Shown here: positions 38,875 through 47,264 of the stretch, one piece after another
How the letters are laid out: every line of letters begins with the position of its first letter
Numbering within the stretch: position 1 is the first letter of the stretch
Assembly (NCBI RefSeq): GCF_001006805.1
Contig: NZ_LN811353.1
Coordinates: 334,487 to 398,486, forward strand
DNA from: Microvirga massiliensis
Lineage (GTDB): Bacteria > Pseudomonadota > Alphaproteobacteria > Rhizobiales > Beijerinckiaceae
Length of the DNA: 64,000 nt
Direction of reading: 5' to 3'
The notes under the pieces: generated by a model
What the model was told of the DNA's origin: nothing
Seen by the model: only the letters and a program-made list of their open reading frames with translations
Database searches by the model: none
Translations under genes and position numbers: made by a program

Positions 38875-39738
38875 TCAGGCGGTGGCGGCGCGCGGCGCGT
38901 CCTCGGAGAGGGCGGCGCGGACAACCTCGAACGGCCGGCCATGGCGGAGGGCCGGGATCCGGGCCCGGGCCTCTCCGACGAGAGCAGGGTCGATCTCGGC
39001 CAGGATCACGCCAGGCTCCGTTCCACCCTCGGCGAGCACACGGCCCCAGGGATCGACGATGATCGAATGGCCATAGGTCTCGCGGCCGTCCTCATGCAGG
39101 CCGCCCTGGGCGGCCGAGATCATGAAGGCGCCGGTCTCGATCGCCCGTGCACGGTGGAGGATGTGCCAGTGGGCTTCGCCCGTCTGCTTCGTGAAGCAGG
39201 CCGGGGCAGAGAGGAAGCTCGCGCCGGCCTTCGCGAGAGCCCGGTACAGTGCCGGGAAGCGCACGTCGTAGCAGATCGTCAGGCCGAGCCAGCCCCAGGG
39301 CGTTTCCACGAGAGTCGCCTCGTTCCCGCCGGCATAGGTCGCCGATTCACGCCACCGTTCCCCGTTCGGGAGGTCGACATCGAACAGATGAATCTTGTCG
39401 TAGGTCGCAACAACCTCACCTTCCGCATCGATCAGGATGGCCCGGTTCGCGATCCTGTCGCCCTCCGCGACGGCAACGGACCCGATCTGCACGACGATGC
39501 GCCGCTCCCGGGCGACCTCGCGGAGCGCATTGACCGTCGCATCGGTCTCCTGCGGACCGACCTTGGCGAACAGCGCTGACCGCTCCCGTTCGACGAGGGA
39601 CGTCATCTCCGGTGTCTGTACGAAGCTCGCGCCCTGCGCGGCGGCCTCCCGGGCGAGGGTTACGGCCGCATCGCGATTGACGAGCGGGTCTCGCCCGGAA
39701 CGCATCTGCAGGCAGGCGGCGATGAAACGGCGCGTCAT
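38875..39738 (-). CDS. Nitrilase-superfamily amidase, Nit1-like (probable deaminated glutathione amidase)
   Basis: 287 residues from the ATG at 39738, with GGGGG upstream. The catalytic triad is intact: Glu in QTPEMTSLV, Lys in YDKIHLFDVDLP, Cys in LTICYDVRFPALYRAL. The DKIHLFDVD segment is typical of the Nit1/NitFhit branch that repairs deaminated glutathione. Fourteen bases after grxC, which fits a link to glutathione metabolism. Cytoplasmic. Confidence 0.9.
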   Translation of the reverse strand: MTRRFIAACLQMRSGRDPLVNRDAAVTLAREAAAQGASFVQTPEMTSLVERERSALFAKVGPQETDATVNALREVARERRIVVQIGSVAVAEGDRIANRAILIDAEGEVVATYDKIHLFDVDLPNGERWRESATYAGGNEATLVETPWGWLGLTICYDVRFPALYRALAKAGASFLSAPACFTKQTGEAHWHILHRARAIETGAFMISAAQGGLHEDGRETYGHSIIVDPWGRVLAEGGTEPGVILAEIDPALVGEARARIPALRHGRPFEVVRAALSEDAPRAATA

Positions 39739-39752
39739 GTGCAAATCCCCCT

Positions 39753-40010
39753 TCAGCCCGCGAGGGCCTTGTCGAGCGCATGGCCCCGCTCGAGGGCATA
39801 GAGATCATCGCAACCGCCAACATGGCGCTCGCCGATGAAGATCTGCGGTACGGTCGTGCGCCCGCCCGCCCGTTGGATCATTTCCGCACGCGCCTCGGGC
39901 TGCTCCTCGATGTCGATCTCGGTGAAGTCGGCGCCTTTGCGCCGCAGGAGTTCCTTTGCGGCGGCGCAATACGAGCACCAGCTCCGCGTATAGATGGTCA
40001 CGGGTTGCAT
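39753..40010 (-). CDS. grxC: Glutaredoxin 3 (GrxC type)
   Basis: 85 residues. Thioredoxin fold with redox pair in TRSWCSYCAAAK, cis-proline in TTVPQIFIGERHVGGCDDL. The usual GrxC active site is CPYC; here the proline is serine, which often changes redox potential but leaves both cysteines. Reduces mixed disulfides using glutathione. First gene of grxC-nitrilase-DUF1178. Confidence 0.93.
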   Translation of the reverse strand: MQPVTIYTRSWCSYCAAAKELLRRKGADFTEIDIEEQPEARAEMIQRAGGRTTVPQIFIGERHVGGCDDLYALERGHALDKALAG

Positions 40011-40152
40011 CGCGGCTCCTTGCCGAAATCCGATATAGGGTCCGAAAATCGCTCGCAAGCCGGTAGCCTCATGGCCACCGGCCAATGGAAGAATGTGAAA
40101 CGGTGCCGCCCGGTTTCGGTCCCGTCTCGGTACTCCCGAGGGGGAAGCCCGA

Positions 40153-40905
40153 TCAGCCATCCGGCACGACCTGCGCGAAGCACAGCACGTCGACCGAGGT
40201 GGCGCCGCCGCGCAGGAGCGCGCGGCTGGCGGCATTCGCCGTCGCTCCCGTCGTGAAGACATCATCGACCAGCACGGCGCGACGGCCGGACAGGCGCGGC
40301 CGAGCCTCCTCCGGAACCCGGAACACGCCCTGGAGATTCTCCCGCCGCTGGGCTCTCGTGAGGCCGACCTGCTGGCGTGTCGACCTGACTCGGCTGAGGA
40401 GAAAGGGATCGCATGGGCAGCCCGCGCGCTCCGCGATCGACCACGCGAGGGCGGCCGCCTGATTGAAGCGGCGGGTCCAGAGCCTCCACCGATGCAACGG
40501 CACCGGAACGATGACATCGGCCTCCCGGAGGAGTTCGGCGCCGGCTCGCGCCATAAGGAGGCCCATGGGACGGGCGAGCCGATCCTGGTCGCCGTATTTG
40601 AGGCGGTGAACGAGAGAGCGTGCGACCTCGTCATAGCGCGCCACGGCCCGGGCGCGCCTGAAAACGGGCGGCTCCGCGACGGCCGCCGGAGACAGCAGGC
40701 TGCCGCCGAGATCCGCAGCGAAAGGAGTTCCGAGCCGCTCGCAGAACGGCCGCTCGATGAACCGCATCCGCGACCAGCACGCGGCACAGAGGAGTTGCGG
40801 CGTTGCCACAGCGGCCTCGCAGGCCGCACAGCTCGGCGGGTAGACGATCCCGAGGGCAGCCTGTACCGCCCCTTCGAGAACAGCCCGCGTGCCAACTCTC
40901 GCCAC
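40153..40905 (-). CDS. ComF-family phosphoribosyltransferase-like protein
   Basis: 250 residues from a GTG at 40905. N-terminal zinc-ribbon cysteines (YPPSCAACEAA, LLCAACWSRMRF), then a PRTase fold with VIVPVPLHRWRLWTRRFNQA and the PRPP loop AVLVDDVFTTGATANAASRA. In competent bacteria ComF supports DNA uptake; in alphaproteobacteria the role is unclear. 142 bp upstream of grxC and divergent from the methyltransferase gene. Confidence 0.88.
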   Translation of the reverse strand: MARVGTRAVLEGAVQAALGIVYPPSCAACEAAVATPQLLCAACWSRMRFIERPFCERLGTPFAADLGGSLLSPAAVAEPPVFRRARAVARYDEVARSLVHRLKYGDQDRLARPMGLLMARAGAELLREADVIVPVPLHRWRLWTRRFNQAAALAWSIAERAGCPCDPFLLSRVRSTRQQVGLTRAQRRENLQGVFRVPEEARPRLSGRRAVLVDDVFTTGATANAASRALLRGGATSVDVLCFAQVVPDG

Positions 40906-41087
40906 CAGTCTCGCTCACCCGAGGCGATCACCACGGCCCGATAGTAGCAGCAAGCTTGGCCGTGCAAAGGCCCCTCGAAGGTGCGGAAGGGATCCCGGCG
41001 ATTCCTCCGACGGCTTCGGCGCCTTGTCGAGGGGAAATGCGCCGCGTCCGCTTGGCGAGCGAAGGCCTGGGTGCCATATCGCGCTCC

Positions 41088-41954
41088 ATGGCCGCGCCAC
41101 AGGTTTTCGATCGTGCTCTTCTGCGTCGCCGGCTCGCCCGGGCGCAGGCGGGAGGCTATGCGGGCTTTCTGCTCGAGGCTGCTGCAGTCGATCTCGAGGA
41201 GCGCCTCTCCACCGTGATGCGCCCCTTCTCCCTGGCGCTCGATTGCGGCTCCCCTGGTCCCGCTGCCGTCCCTGTCCTGCAACGCCGGGCAACGACCGTG
41301 ATCCGGCTGGCGCCGACCCCCGAAACCGGCACGGTTGTCGGCGATGAGGAGCGGCTGCCGTTCGCGGGGGAACGCTTCGACCTCGTTGTATCGCTTCTGT
41401 CCCTTCAGGCCGTGAACGACCTGCCGGGTGCCCTGGTCCAGATCCGGCGCGCCATGAGGCCCGACGGGCTCTTCATGGGTTGCCTCCTGGGCGGCGGGAG
41501 CCTGGCCGAACTGCGCCAATCCTTCCTGCTGGCTGAGATGGAAGTCGAGGGTGGTGCAAGCCCACGGGTGGCGCCCTTCGCGGATCTGCGCGATCTCGGC
41601 GCCCTTCTGCAGAGGGCAGGTTTTGCGCTTCCCGTGACGGACAGTGAGATGCTCCGGGTCCGCTACGCCAATCCCTTCCTGCTCATGCAGGATCTGCGCG
41701 CCATGGGGATGACGAACGCTCTCGTGGAGCGCAGGCCCGCTGGGCTGCGGCGGGCGACGCTCCGCCGGGCCGCAGAGATCTATGCCGAACGCTTCGCTGA
41801 CCCGGATGGTCGCGTGTGGGCGACGTTCGAGATCGTCTGGCTCTCCGGGTGGACACCCCATTCAAGCCAGCAGAAGCCGCTTCGGCCTGGATCCGCCAAG
41901 GCGCGTCTCGCCGATGCGCTCGGCGTGCGTGAGCAACGGCTCGACGAAGACTGA
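41088..41954 (+). CDS. SAM-dependent methyltransferase, NDUFAF5/BioC-like
   Basis: 288 residues. PQVFDRALLRRRLARAQ at the start, a weak SAM site (ALDCGSPGPAA), VGDEERLPFAGERFDLVVSL and the tail segment YAERFADPDGRVWATFEIVW match the NDUFAF5 branch, whose mitochondrial member hydroxylates an arginine in complex I. Alphaproteobacterial orthologues are likely respiratory assembly factors; BioC activity is the alternative. The glycine-rich motif is shorter than usual. Divergent from comF. Confidence 0.85.
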   Translation: MAAPQVFDRALLRRRLARAQAGGYAGFLLEAAAVDLEERLSTVMRPFSLALDCGSPGPAAVPVLQRRATTVIRLAPTPETGTVVGDEERLPFAGERFDLVVSLLSLQAVNDLPGALVQIRRAMRPDGLFMGCLLGGGSLAELRQSFLLAEMEVEGGASPRVAPFADLRDLGALLQRAGFALPVTDSEMLRVRYANPFLLMQDLRAMGMTNALVERRPAGLRRATLRRAAEIYAERFADPDGRVWATFEIVWLSGWTPHSSQQKPLRPGSAKARLADALGVREQRLDED

Positions 41955-42091
41955 CGCAGCGATCTGTAGGCTTCGCCGCTTCGCGCCATCGCTCGTCGTG
42001 CGGTCCCGGCACCAGCCGTTTATTGCCATACCAATTTGAACTTCGCTGCCGCGCTTGCGTTCTCCATTCCCAAGCTGAACGGGAGGAGCAC

Positions 42092-42541
42092 ATGGGTCTG
42101 TTCAAGTTCCTCAAAGAGGCGGGCGCGAGACTGCTCGGCGGAAAGGCCGAAGCAGCTACACCCGATACGATCAAGCAGGAAGTGAAGAGCCACGGCCTCG
42201 ATGCCGACAAGCTCAACGTCGACGTGCAGGGCGACAAGGTCAAGCTCTCCGGGCAAGCCATGACCCAGGAGGAGGCCGAGAAGATCATCCTGTCGATCGG
42301 CAACACCATCGGGGTTGCGGAAGTCGATACCAGCGACCTGCAGGTGCAGCAGAAGGCTCCGGAATCGACGATGTACACCGTCCAGAAGGGTGACACGCTC
42401 TGGGCGATTGCCGAGAAGCATTATGGCAAGGGGAAGGGAGCGAAATATACGGAGATCGTGAAGGCCAATACGCCGCCCGTGAAGGATCCCGATCTGATCC
42501 AGCCGGGCTGGGTTCTCCGCATTCCGCCACTGGCGTCCTGA
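42092..42541 (+). CDS. kbp: BON and LysM domain protein (potassium-binding Kbp/YgaU type)
   Basis: 149 residues, the same length as E. coli Kbp, with the same opening (MGLFKFLKEAGARLLGG). A BON domain at about 22-82 (DADKLNVDVQGDKVKLSG) is followed by a LysM domain at about 92-147 (MYTVQKGDTLWAIAEKHYG, IQPGWVLRIPP). The relative is a cytoplasmic K+ sensor. GGGAGGAGCAC precedes the ATG. There is no signal peptide, consistent with a cytoplasmic role. Confidence 0.92.
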   Translation: MGLFKFLKEAGARLLGGKAEAATPDTIKQEVKSHGLDADKLNVDVQGDKVKLSGQAMTQEEAEKIILSIGNTIGVAEVDTSDLQVQQKAPESTMYTVQKGDTLWAIAEKHYGKGKGAKYTEIVKANTPPVKDPDLIQPGWVLRIPPLAS

Positions 42542-42683
42542 GCATCGGCGGTTCGGCACAGTCGCCGGCTCGGAAAAGCGCCTTCGCGATGAGGGGGCTT
42601 CGAGAGGGCGCAATTTCTTTTGCGCAACGGATCCCGTTGGCCGGAATTTGCTGTACCCTTTCGGCTTCCGGCAGGAGAGTGGA

Positions 42684-43049
42684 ATGCAGGACCCTGGCTC
42701 CGATCACACGATCACGATCAGCAAGAACCCGCATCGGATCAGGGTCATGCTCGGTGGCTTCATCGTGGCGGAAACCACCAGCGCTCTGGCTCTCGTGGAG
42801 GGACAGCACCCGCCGGTGCAGTACATCCCGCGCGAGGACGTGCGGATGGACCTGCTCGAGCGAACGTCCCGGACGACGCAGTGCCCCCATAAGGGCGAGG
42901 CGTCCTTCTTTCGGGTCACGGCCGGTGGACTCGTGCGTCCGGACGCGGCCTGGAGCTACGAGAACCCGCTCCCGGCTTCGGAGCAGATCCGGGGATACAT
43001 CGCATTCCAGCCCGATCGGGTCGATGCGATCGAGGAGTTCAGCGACTGA
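42684..43049 (+). CDS. DUF427 family protein
   Basis: 121 residues from ATG 42684, with CAGGAGAG upstream. The single beta-rich domain has VMLGGFIVAETTSALALVEG, PVQYIPREDVRMDLLE, TTQCPHKGEASFF and AWSYENPLP, all typical of DUF427. Function unknown; some members are fused to glycosyltransferase-like domains. Stand-alone gene. Confidence 0.92.
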   Translation: MQDPGSDHTITISKNPHRIRVMLGGFIVAETTSALALVEGQHPPVQYIPREDVRMDLLERTSRTTQCPHKGEASFFRVTAGGLVRPDAAWSYENPLPASEQIRGYIAFQPDRVDAIEEFSD

Positions 43050-43286
43050 CGATGGCTGCCCCCGCGGGCGTGACATCTCCGGCTTGCCGCGAGAGGCCCG
43101 GTTTTCGTCTTGCAACCGTCACCGGATCATATCCCTGAGCGCGGGAGCAAGGTGAGGATCAGTCCCTAGAATTTCTGCGGGCGGCGGGTTTGGTGGCAGT
43201 GCCCGCCGTGACAAAGCAGAGCCATCCCTCTTGCCAAGAAGCGGGCTCTCCGGTTTCTCCTCTCCAGAGCAGGGAGGATGGTAGCG

Positions 43287-44444
43287 GTGATCGGTACATT
43301 CAGCTTCAATACGACGCCTAGCGTCGTCTTCGGGGCCGGAAGCGCAGCGCGGCTCGGCGAGATCGCAGCCGCACAGCTTGGACGGCGTGTCCTGATCGTC
43401 ACCGACCAGGGCCTCGTGGCAGCCGGGCTCGTCGCGCCTGCCGTCTCGTCCCTCGAGCAGGCAGGCTGCGCCGTCTCGGTTTTCGACAAGGTCGTGGCCG
43501 ACCCGCCGGAGAGCGTCGTGCTGGAGGCAGTAGAGTGTGGGGCCGGGTTCGGGGCGGATGCCGTCATCGGGCTCGGTGGCGGCTCGTCCCTTGATGTCGC
43601 GAAGCTCGTGGCGCTCCTGCTGAGAAGCGGTGAGCGATTGGCCGATATCTATGGTATAGGCCAAGTGCGCGGAAAACGTCTCCCGCTTCTCCTGTCGCCC
43701 ACCACCGCAGGCACCGGCTCTGAAGTCACGCCGATCTCGATCGTGACGACGGGAGCTCACGAAAAGAAGGGCGTTGTTTCGCCCGTTCTTCTGCCCGATA
43801 TCGCGCTCCTCGATCCGGAACTGACCTACGGTCTGCCCGCGCCGGTCACAGCCGCGACGGGCGTGGATGCGATGGTGCACGCAATCGAGTCGTTCACCTC
43901 GACCAGCGCCAACCGCAATCCGATCTCGGCCGCTCTCGCAACCGAAGCGCTCCGCCTTCTTGCCGGAAACATCTCTGCCGCCGCTCATCGCGGTGACCAC
44001 GACGCTCGCGGCAAGATGCTGCTCGGGTCGATGCTTGCCGGCCAGGCTTTCGCGAACTCACCGGTCGCAGCCGTGCATGCATTGGCCTATCCGATCGGCG
44101 GCCATTACGGCATCCCGCACGGGCTCTCGAACGCGCTGGTTCTACCTGCCGTTCTCGAATTCAATCTCCCCGCAGCCGAGAGCGCCTATGCCGAGCTTGC
44201 GCCTCATGCCTTCCCCGATCTTGCACGGGAGCCGTCCTCCAGCCGCGCGGCGGCGTTCATCCGGAGGCTTGCGGCGCTCTCTTCGGATCTCGGCCTGCCG
44301 CCACGTCTGCGCGATGTCGGGATTCCCGCTGATGCGGTGCCAATGCTCGCGCGCGAGGCGATGAAGCAGACGCGCCTTCTCGTGAACAATCCGCGCCCGC
44401 TCGAAGAGGCGAATGTCGCTGCCATCTACGAGGCGTCGTGGTGA
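43287..44444 (+). CDS. Iron-containing alcohol dehydrogenase
   Basis: 385 residues from a GTG at 43287. The ATG at 43278 touches the GGAGG at 43273-43277, so the GTG nine bases downstream of it is the better start. Group III dehydrogenase: [12 protein letters not shown] for nucleotide, [15 protein letters not shown], and metal ligands Asp and His in [14 protein letters not shown] and [20 protein letters not shown]. Substrate unknown; relatives act on butanol, lactaldehyde, maleylacetate or hydroxy acids. Its TGA overlaps the GTG of the thioesterase gene that follows, forming a two-gene operon, now interrupted in the second gene. Confidence 0.92.
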   Translation: MIGTFSFNTTPSVVFGAGSAARLGEIAAAQLGRRVLIVTDQGLVAAGLVAPAVSSLEQAGCAVSVFDKVVADPPESVVLEAVECGAGFGADAVIGLGGGSSLDVAKLVALLLRSGERLADIYGIGQVRGKRLPLLLSPTTAGTGSEVTPISIVTTGAHEKKGVVSPVLLPDIALLDPELTYGLPAPVTAATGVDAMVHAIESFTSTSANRNPISAALATEALRLLAGNISAAAHRGDHDARGKMLLGSMLAGQAFANSPVAAVHALAYPIGGHYGIPHGLSNALVLPAVLEFNLPAAESAYAELAPHAFPDLAREPSSSRAAAFIRRLAALSSDLGLPPRLRDVGIPADAVPMLAREAMKQTRLLVNNPRPLEEANVAAIYEASW

Positions 44445-44569
44445 GCGAGCGGGCAAGTCCGCTTCCGCGCGAAGCCTTCGCGGTATTTCGTCCGATCACG
44501 ACGCGGTGGATGGACAACGATGCCTACGGGCACGTGAACAATGTCGTTTACTACAGTTACTTCGACACC
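44441..44569 (+). pseudogene. Acyl-CoA thioesterase (4HBT family), 5' fragment of a split gene
   Basis: Starts at GTG 44441, overlapping the dehydrogenase stop (GTGA). Encodes the first 43 residues of a hot-dog-fold thioesterase, including the catalytic aspartate in [14 protein letters not shown], up to VVYYSYFDT. Homology stops abruptly at 44569 and the frame ends in an unrelated tail ([16 protein letters not shown]) with a stop at 44618-44620. The missing remainder is found intact at 46149-46469, so the gene was cut by the insertion 44570-46148. The fragment cannot fold as a thioesterase. Confidence 0.9.
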
Positions 44570-44711
44570 TCTAAGCCACTTCCAGCGCAGCAGCCCACAA
44601 GCTGCGTGGAGTTTAGATAGGGGCGGCATATGAAATCTCCTCCCGAGCAACGGAGTTCATATGTCTGCTTTGTCGAGATCACGACGCGGTGGATGGACAA
44701 CGATGCCTACG
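44494..44711. repeat. 35-bp direct repeat shared by the split thioesterase and the inserted copy
   Basis: The 35 bases at 44494-44528 recur exactly at 44677-44711. They encode [11 protein letters not shown] with identical codons, whereas the sequence on both sides of the two copies diverges at synonymous positions. Identity this sharp between otherwise diverged homologues suggests recombination or gene conversion during the insertion. Confidence 0.85.
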
Positions 44712-45088
44712 CGCACGTCAACAACGTCGTGTATTACTCATTCTTTGATACTGCCGTTAATCAAATTTTGATTGAAGCGGGAGTTCTTGATATTCAGCGC
44801 AGTCCGGTAATTGGACTAGTTGTTGAAACGCAATGCCGGTACTTCGCTCCGATCACGTTCCCGGATCGCGTGTGCGCAGGTATCCGTGTCGCGCACATCG
44901 GCAACAGCAGCGTGCGCTATGAGGTGGGTCTATTCCGAAACACGGAACACGTGGCAGCGGCTCAGGGGCACTTCGTCCACGTCTATGTCGATCGATCTAC
45001 GAATCGGCCGGTAACGTTGCCCGATCTGCTAAGGAAGACAGTCGAGTCGCTTTCTCGGCATATGGACCAGGTCACGATGGACGACTGA
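44630..45088 (+). CDS. Acyl-CoA thioesterase (4HBT family), intact copy within the insertion
   Basis: 152 residues from ATG 44630, with TAGGGGCGG upstream. Complete hot-dog fold: catalytic Asp in [34 protein letters not shown], the central strand SSVRYEVGLF and AAAQGHFVHVYVD. It is about two-thirds similar to the disrupted host gene across its whole length and probably replaces it. Codon choice is more AT-rich than the neighbours. Substrate not known; acyl-CoA hydrolysis of the YbgC/FadM kind is likely. Confidence 0.88.
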   Translation: MKSPPEQRSSYVCFVEITTRWMDNDAYAHVNNVVYYSFFDTAVNQILIEAGVLDIQRSPVIGLVVETQCRYFAPITFPDRVCAGIRVAHIGNSSVRYEVGLFRNTEHVAAAQGHFVHVYVDRSTNRPVTLPDLLRKTVESLSRHMDQVTMDD

Positions 45089-45277
45089 ACTTACAGCCCT
45101 GGATCCCAGAGTTAACGCGCCTGGGCACGAGTTGCCAGGATGTGGAAGGCTGGAGACGACCGGCGTTCGTGAGGAGGCGCACATCACGAATAGGATCAAC
45201 CGGGGTGGTTTTATGGCAGTGTTCCTGCTCCAGGTGTTGAGCGCTATTGGATCTAAGGAACTGCGTCTCGATTAGGC

Positions 45278-45910
45278 TTATGACTGATCGGCATTGCTCC
45301 AATTGGCGCCCAGATATTCCCCCTTATCAAAGCCGAGTGTCACCCACTTCTTCTGTGACAGCTCGCACTTCCTCTTGCCGCCGCGCCCATAACGCACCTT
45401 GAATTCAACAAATCCGGGCAGGCCTCCGGAATCCGGAGGATTGAATTCGATCTCGTTATCGACAAACCACATGAGGTCCTGCGGCCTGACCGTGATCTTG
45501 ACAGGCAGCTTTCGATCCACGGCGGGAACAACGTTCCCAATCCTGCTCTTGATGTGAACGACTTCGCATTCTAGCGGGAAGTCTGCGAGGTTCTTCAACT
45601 CGAACCCGATCCGAGCAGCATTCGCGTGGTGGTTTTTCGCCACTCTGACGGCAACAAAGCCTAACTTGTCGTCTACGAGGCGATTGAGCCGCCACACGGA
45701 GAATGAAACCAGCCCGACCGACATGGAAGCAAAGGTGAGAGAGCTTCCTACGATCAGATAGAACAGGTTGACCTCTTGCCACAGCCCTACCACTGCCGCG
45801 ACTCCGGCAAGGAGGATTGGGCTAACAACCTGTAACCCGGCCCAAATGTCCCACGGCGCGGGCACAGATGCCGCACCAAGCATTTTGACGATTGTCCGCA
45901 AGTAACCCAT
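45278..45910 (-). CDS. Membrane protein of unknown function, cargo of the insertion
   Basis: 210 residues. Two N-terminal transmembrane helices (LQVVSPILLAGVAAVVGLW and FYLIVGSSLTFASMSVGLVS) and a soluble C-terminal domain rich in beta strands (ELKNLADFPLECEVVHIKS, LPVKITVRPQDLMWFVDNE) that looks like an Ig- or C2-like sandwich. No family recognised. ATG at 45910. It points opposite to the thioesterase and fills the rest of the insertion. Confidence 0.7.
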   Translation of the reverse strand: MGYLRTIVKMLGAASVPAPWDIWAGLQVVSPILLAGVAAVVGLWQEVNLFYLIVGSSLTFASMSVGLVSFSVWRLNRLVDDKLGFVAVRVAKNHHANAARIGFELKNLADFPLECEVVHIKSRIGNVVPAVDRKLPVKITVRPQDLMWFVDNEIEFNPPDSGGLPGFVEFKVRYGRGGKRKCELSQKKWVTLGFDKGEYLGANWSNADQS

Positions 45911-46148
45911 CTGGCGCCCCCAATCTGCGCGGCGGGCACTGTAGGCGGGCGGGGCTCACCTTTGGAGTCATGGCCAAGGTTATTTTCCGCGGCCTTTGTG
46001 GGGCCCCAGGATCCTACGCGAGCTTGCTGCTTTAGCTACGCTAAGCGGGAGCTTCGCTGCTCCGCCCGTTCGGTGGGCGCCGGCTATGGCTTGCCGACCA
46101 AGTTTTCCCATCTTCCAATCACCTAGGTATATCGGTGACTTCCTTACA

Positions 46149-46469
46149 GCCGTGAATGCGTGGCTCGTCGAGAATGGGTATCTGGTAATCGGCGAGAGTC
46201 CGGTGATCGGCCTCGTCGTCGAAACCGGCTGCACTTATTTCGAAAGTGTCGCCTTCCCGGATTCTCTTGAGGCCGGACTGCGCGTCGAGAAACTCGGCCG
46301 CTCATCGATTCGCTACGGAATCGGGATTTTCCGCGCGGGCGCTCCCCTCGCAGCCGCACAGGGACACTTCGTACACGTGATGATCGACCGCGCGAGTGGC
46401 AGACCGACGGCGATTCCCGACACTTTGCGCACAGCGCTTACGACACTGCATTCCCCGGCAGCGCAGTGA
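46149..46469 (+). pseudogene. Acyl-CoA thioesterase (4HBT family), 3' fragment of the split gene
   Basis: Codes for the last 106 residues of the disrupted enzyme (AVNAWLVENGYLVIGESPVI, GLVVETGCTYFESVAFPDSL, AAAQGHFVHVMIDRASGRP). No start codon with a ribosome binding site suits it; the open frame upstream to 45996 is unrelated. Its first codon continues exactly from residue 43 of the fragment at 44441-44569. Confidence 0.9.
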
Positions 46470-46494
46470 CGATGCCGGACCACACCGTCATGTC

Positions 46495-46800
46495 AAGTCG
46501 AGCGAAGCGATCCAGGAGCACATCCGTCCACGGGTAGATTGCTTCGCCTGCGGCTCGCAAGGACGGCAGTGCAGTGGGACTGGGACGGGCAGTGCATCAC
46601 GCCCACGGCTCGCAAGGACGGAAGTGCGGCGGAAAGGGTTGTGCTTACTGCCTTCGGCTCGCAAGGACGGCAGTAGGTCCGGCGCTACTCCGTTTCCGGC
46701 TCTGCGCCGCCCACCCTCAGACCCTCTTCGTCATTGCGAACGCAGTGAAGCAATCTACCCGCCGACGGATGGTTCGCCTCGCCAGCGACACGCCATGACG
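46495..46800. repeat. Composite palindromic repeat, GAAGCAATC family (copy 2)
   Basis: Same block order as 21560-21828: GAGCGAAGCGATCCAG, GGGTAGATTGCTTCGCCTGC, then CGGAAAGGGTTGTGC with GCCTTCGGCTCGCAAGGACG, then CGTCATTGCGAACGCAGTGA and GCAATCTACCCGCCGACG. It is longer in the middle by an additional CACGGCTCGCAAGGACGG unit. It fills the convergent gap between the split thioesterase and mutT, about 360 bp without genes. Confidence 0.88.
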
Positions 46801-46829
46801 GACATGGCAGCCCGGAACGTTGCCCGTCA

Positions 46830-47264
46830 TCAACCTGCCAGAAGGTCCATCAGGAACGGAATCAACGGCTCGTCGGCCGGCGGCATCTCGAGCTTGCGCA
46901 GATCCGCGGCCTTCACCCAGCGCAAGTTCTGGCCCTCGCGTGGTGTCACGAAGCCTTCCCAGCGCCGGCAGACATAGAGCGGCATCAGGAGGTGAAAGCT
47001 CTCGTAGGCGTGACTCGCGAAGGTCAGCGGCGCGAGGCACGGCTCGCGAACGACGATGCCAAGCTCCTCTTCGAGTTCGCGAATGAGCGTCTCTTCGGGA
47101 CGCTCTCCCGGCTCCACCTTCCCGCCGGGAAACTCCCAAAGCCCCGCGAGGGCCTTGCCGGCCGGGCGTTGCGCTACGAGAAGGCGCCGGTCCGGGTCGA
47201 TCAGCGCGACGGCAACGACGAGGAGCAGTGGCGTTCCGTTACTGGTCTCAGTGGCATTCGTCAC
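46830..47264 (-). CDS. mutT: 8-oxo-dGTP diphosphatase (Nudix hydrolase)
   Basis: 144 residues from a GTG at 47264 whose GTGA overlaps the argJ stop. The Nudix box is complete (Gly-x5-Glu-x7-Arg-Glu-x2-Glu-Glu-x-Gly, in the region after [13 protein letters not shown]). [20 protein letters not shown] is typical of MutT. Removes oxidised dGTP and prevents transversions. Translationally coupled to argJ, the common order in Hyphomicrobiales. Confidence 0.94.
   Translation of the reverse strand: MTNATETSNGTPLLLVVAVALIDPDRRLLVAQRPAGKALAGLWEFPGGKVEPGERPEETLIRELEEELGIVVREPCLAPLTFASHAYESFHLLMPLYVCRRWEGFVTPREGQNLRWVKAADLRKLEMPPADEPLIPFLMDLLAG

Larger units (their letters stand above)
44570..46148. mobile_element. 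1579-bp insertion that splits a thioesterase gene; no transposase
   Basis: Removing these bases joins FDT (44569) to AVNAWLVENGYLVI (46149) in frame and restores a normal thioesterase, which matches FDTAVNQILIEAG of the copy inside. The insert holds a complete second thioesterase on the plus strand and a membrane protein on the minus strand. Parts of it are visibly richer in A and T than the flanks (around 44750-44830). I see no transposase, integrase, clear terminal inverted repeats or target duplication. It may be a homology-driven acquisition rather than a transposon. Confidence 0.8.

Noticed and set aside
39753..41861. 702-codon frame that ends in the glutaredoxin sequence
   Set aside because: Only the last 85 codons are a gene; the rest is antisense or out of frame to comF and the methyltransferase gene.
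44570..46148. Insertion sequence or integron cassette as the cause of the split gene
   Set aside because: No transposase, integrase, convincing terminal inverted repeats or target-site duplication. A weak likeness between the ends (TCTAAG and, reversed, TGTAAG) is too short to count.
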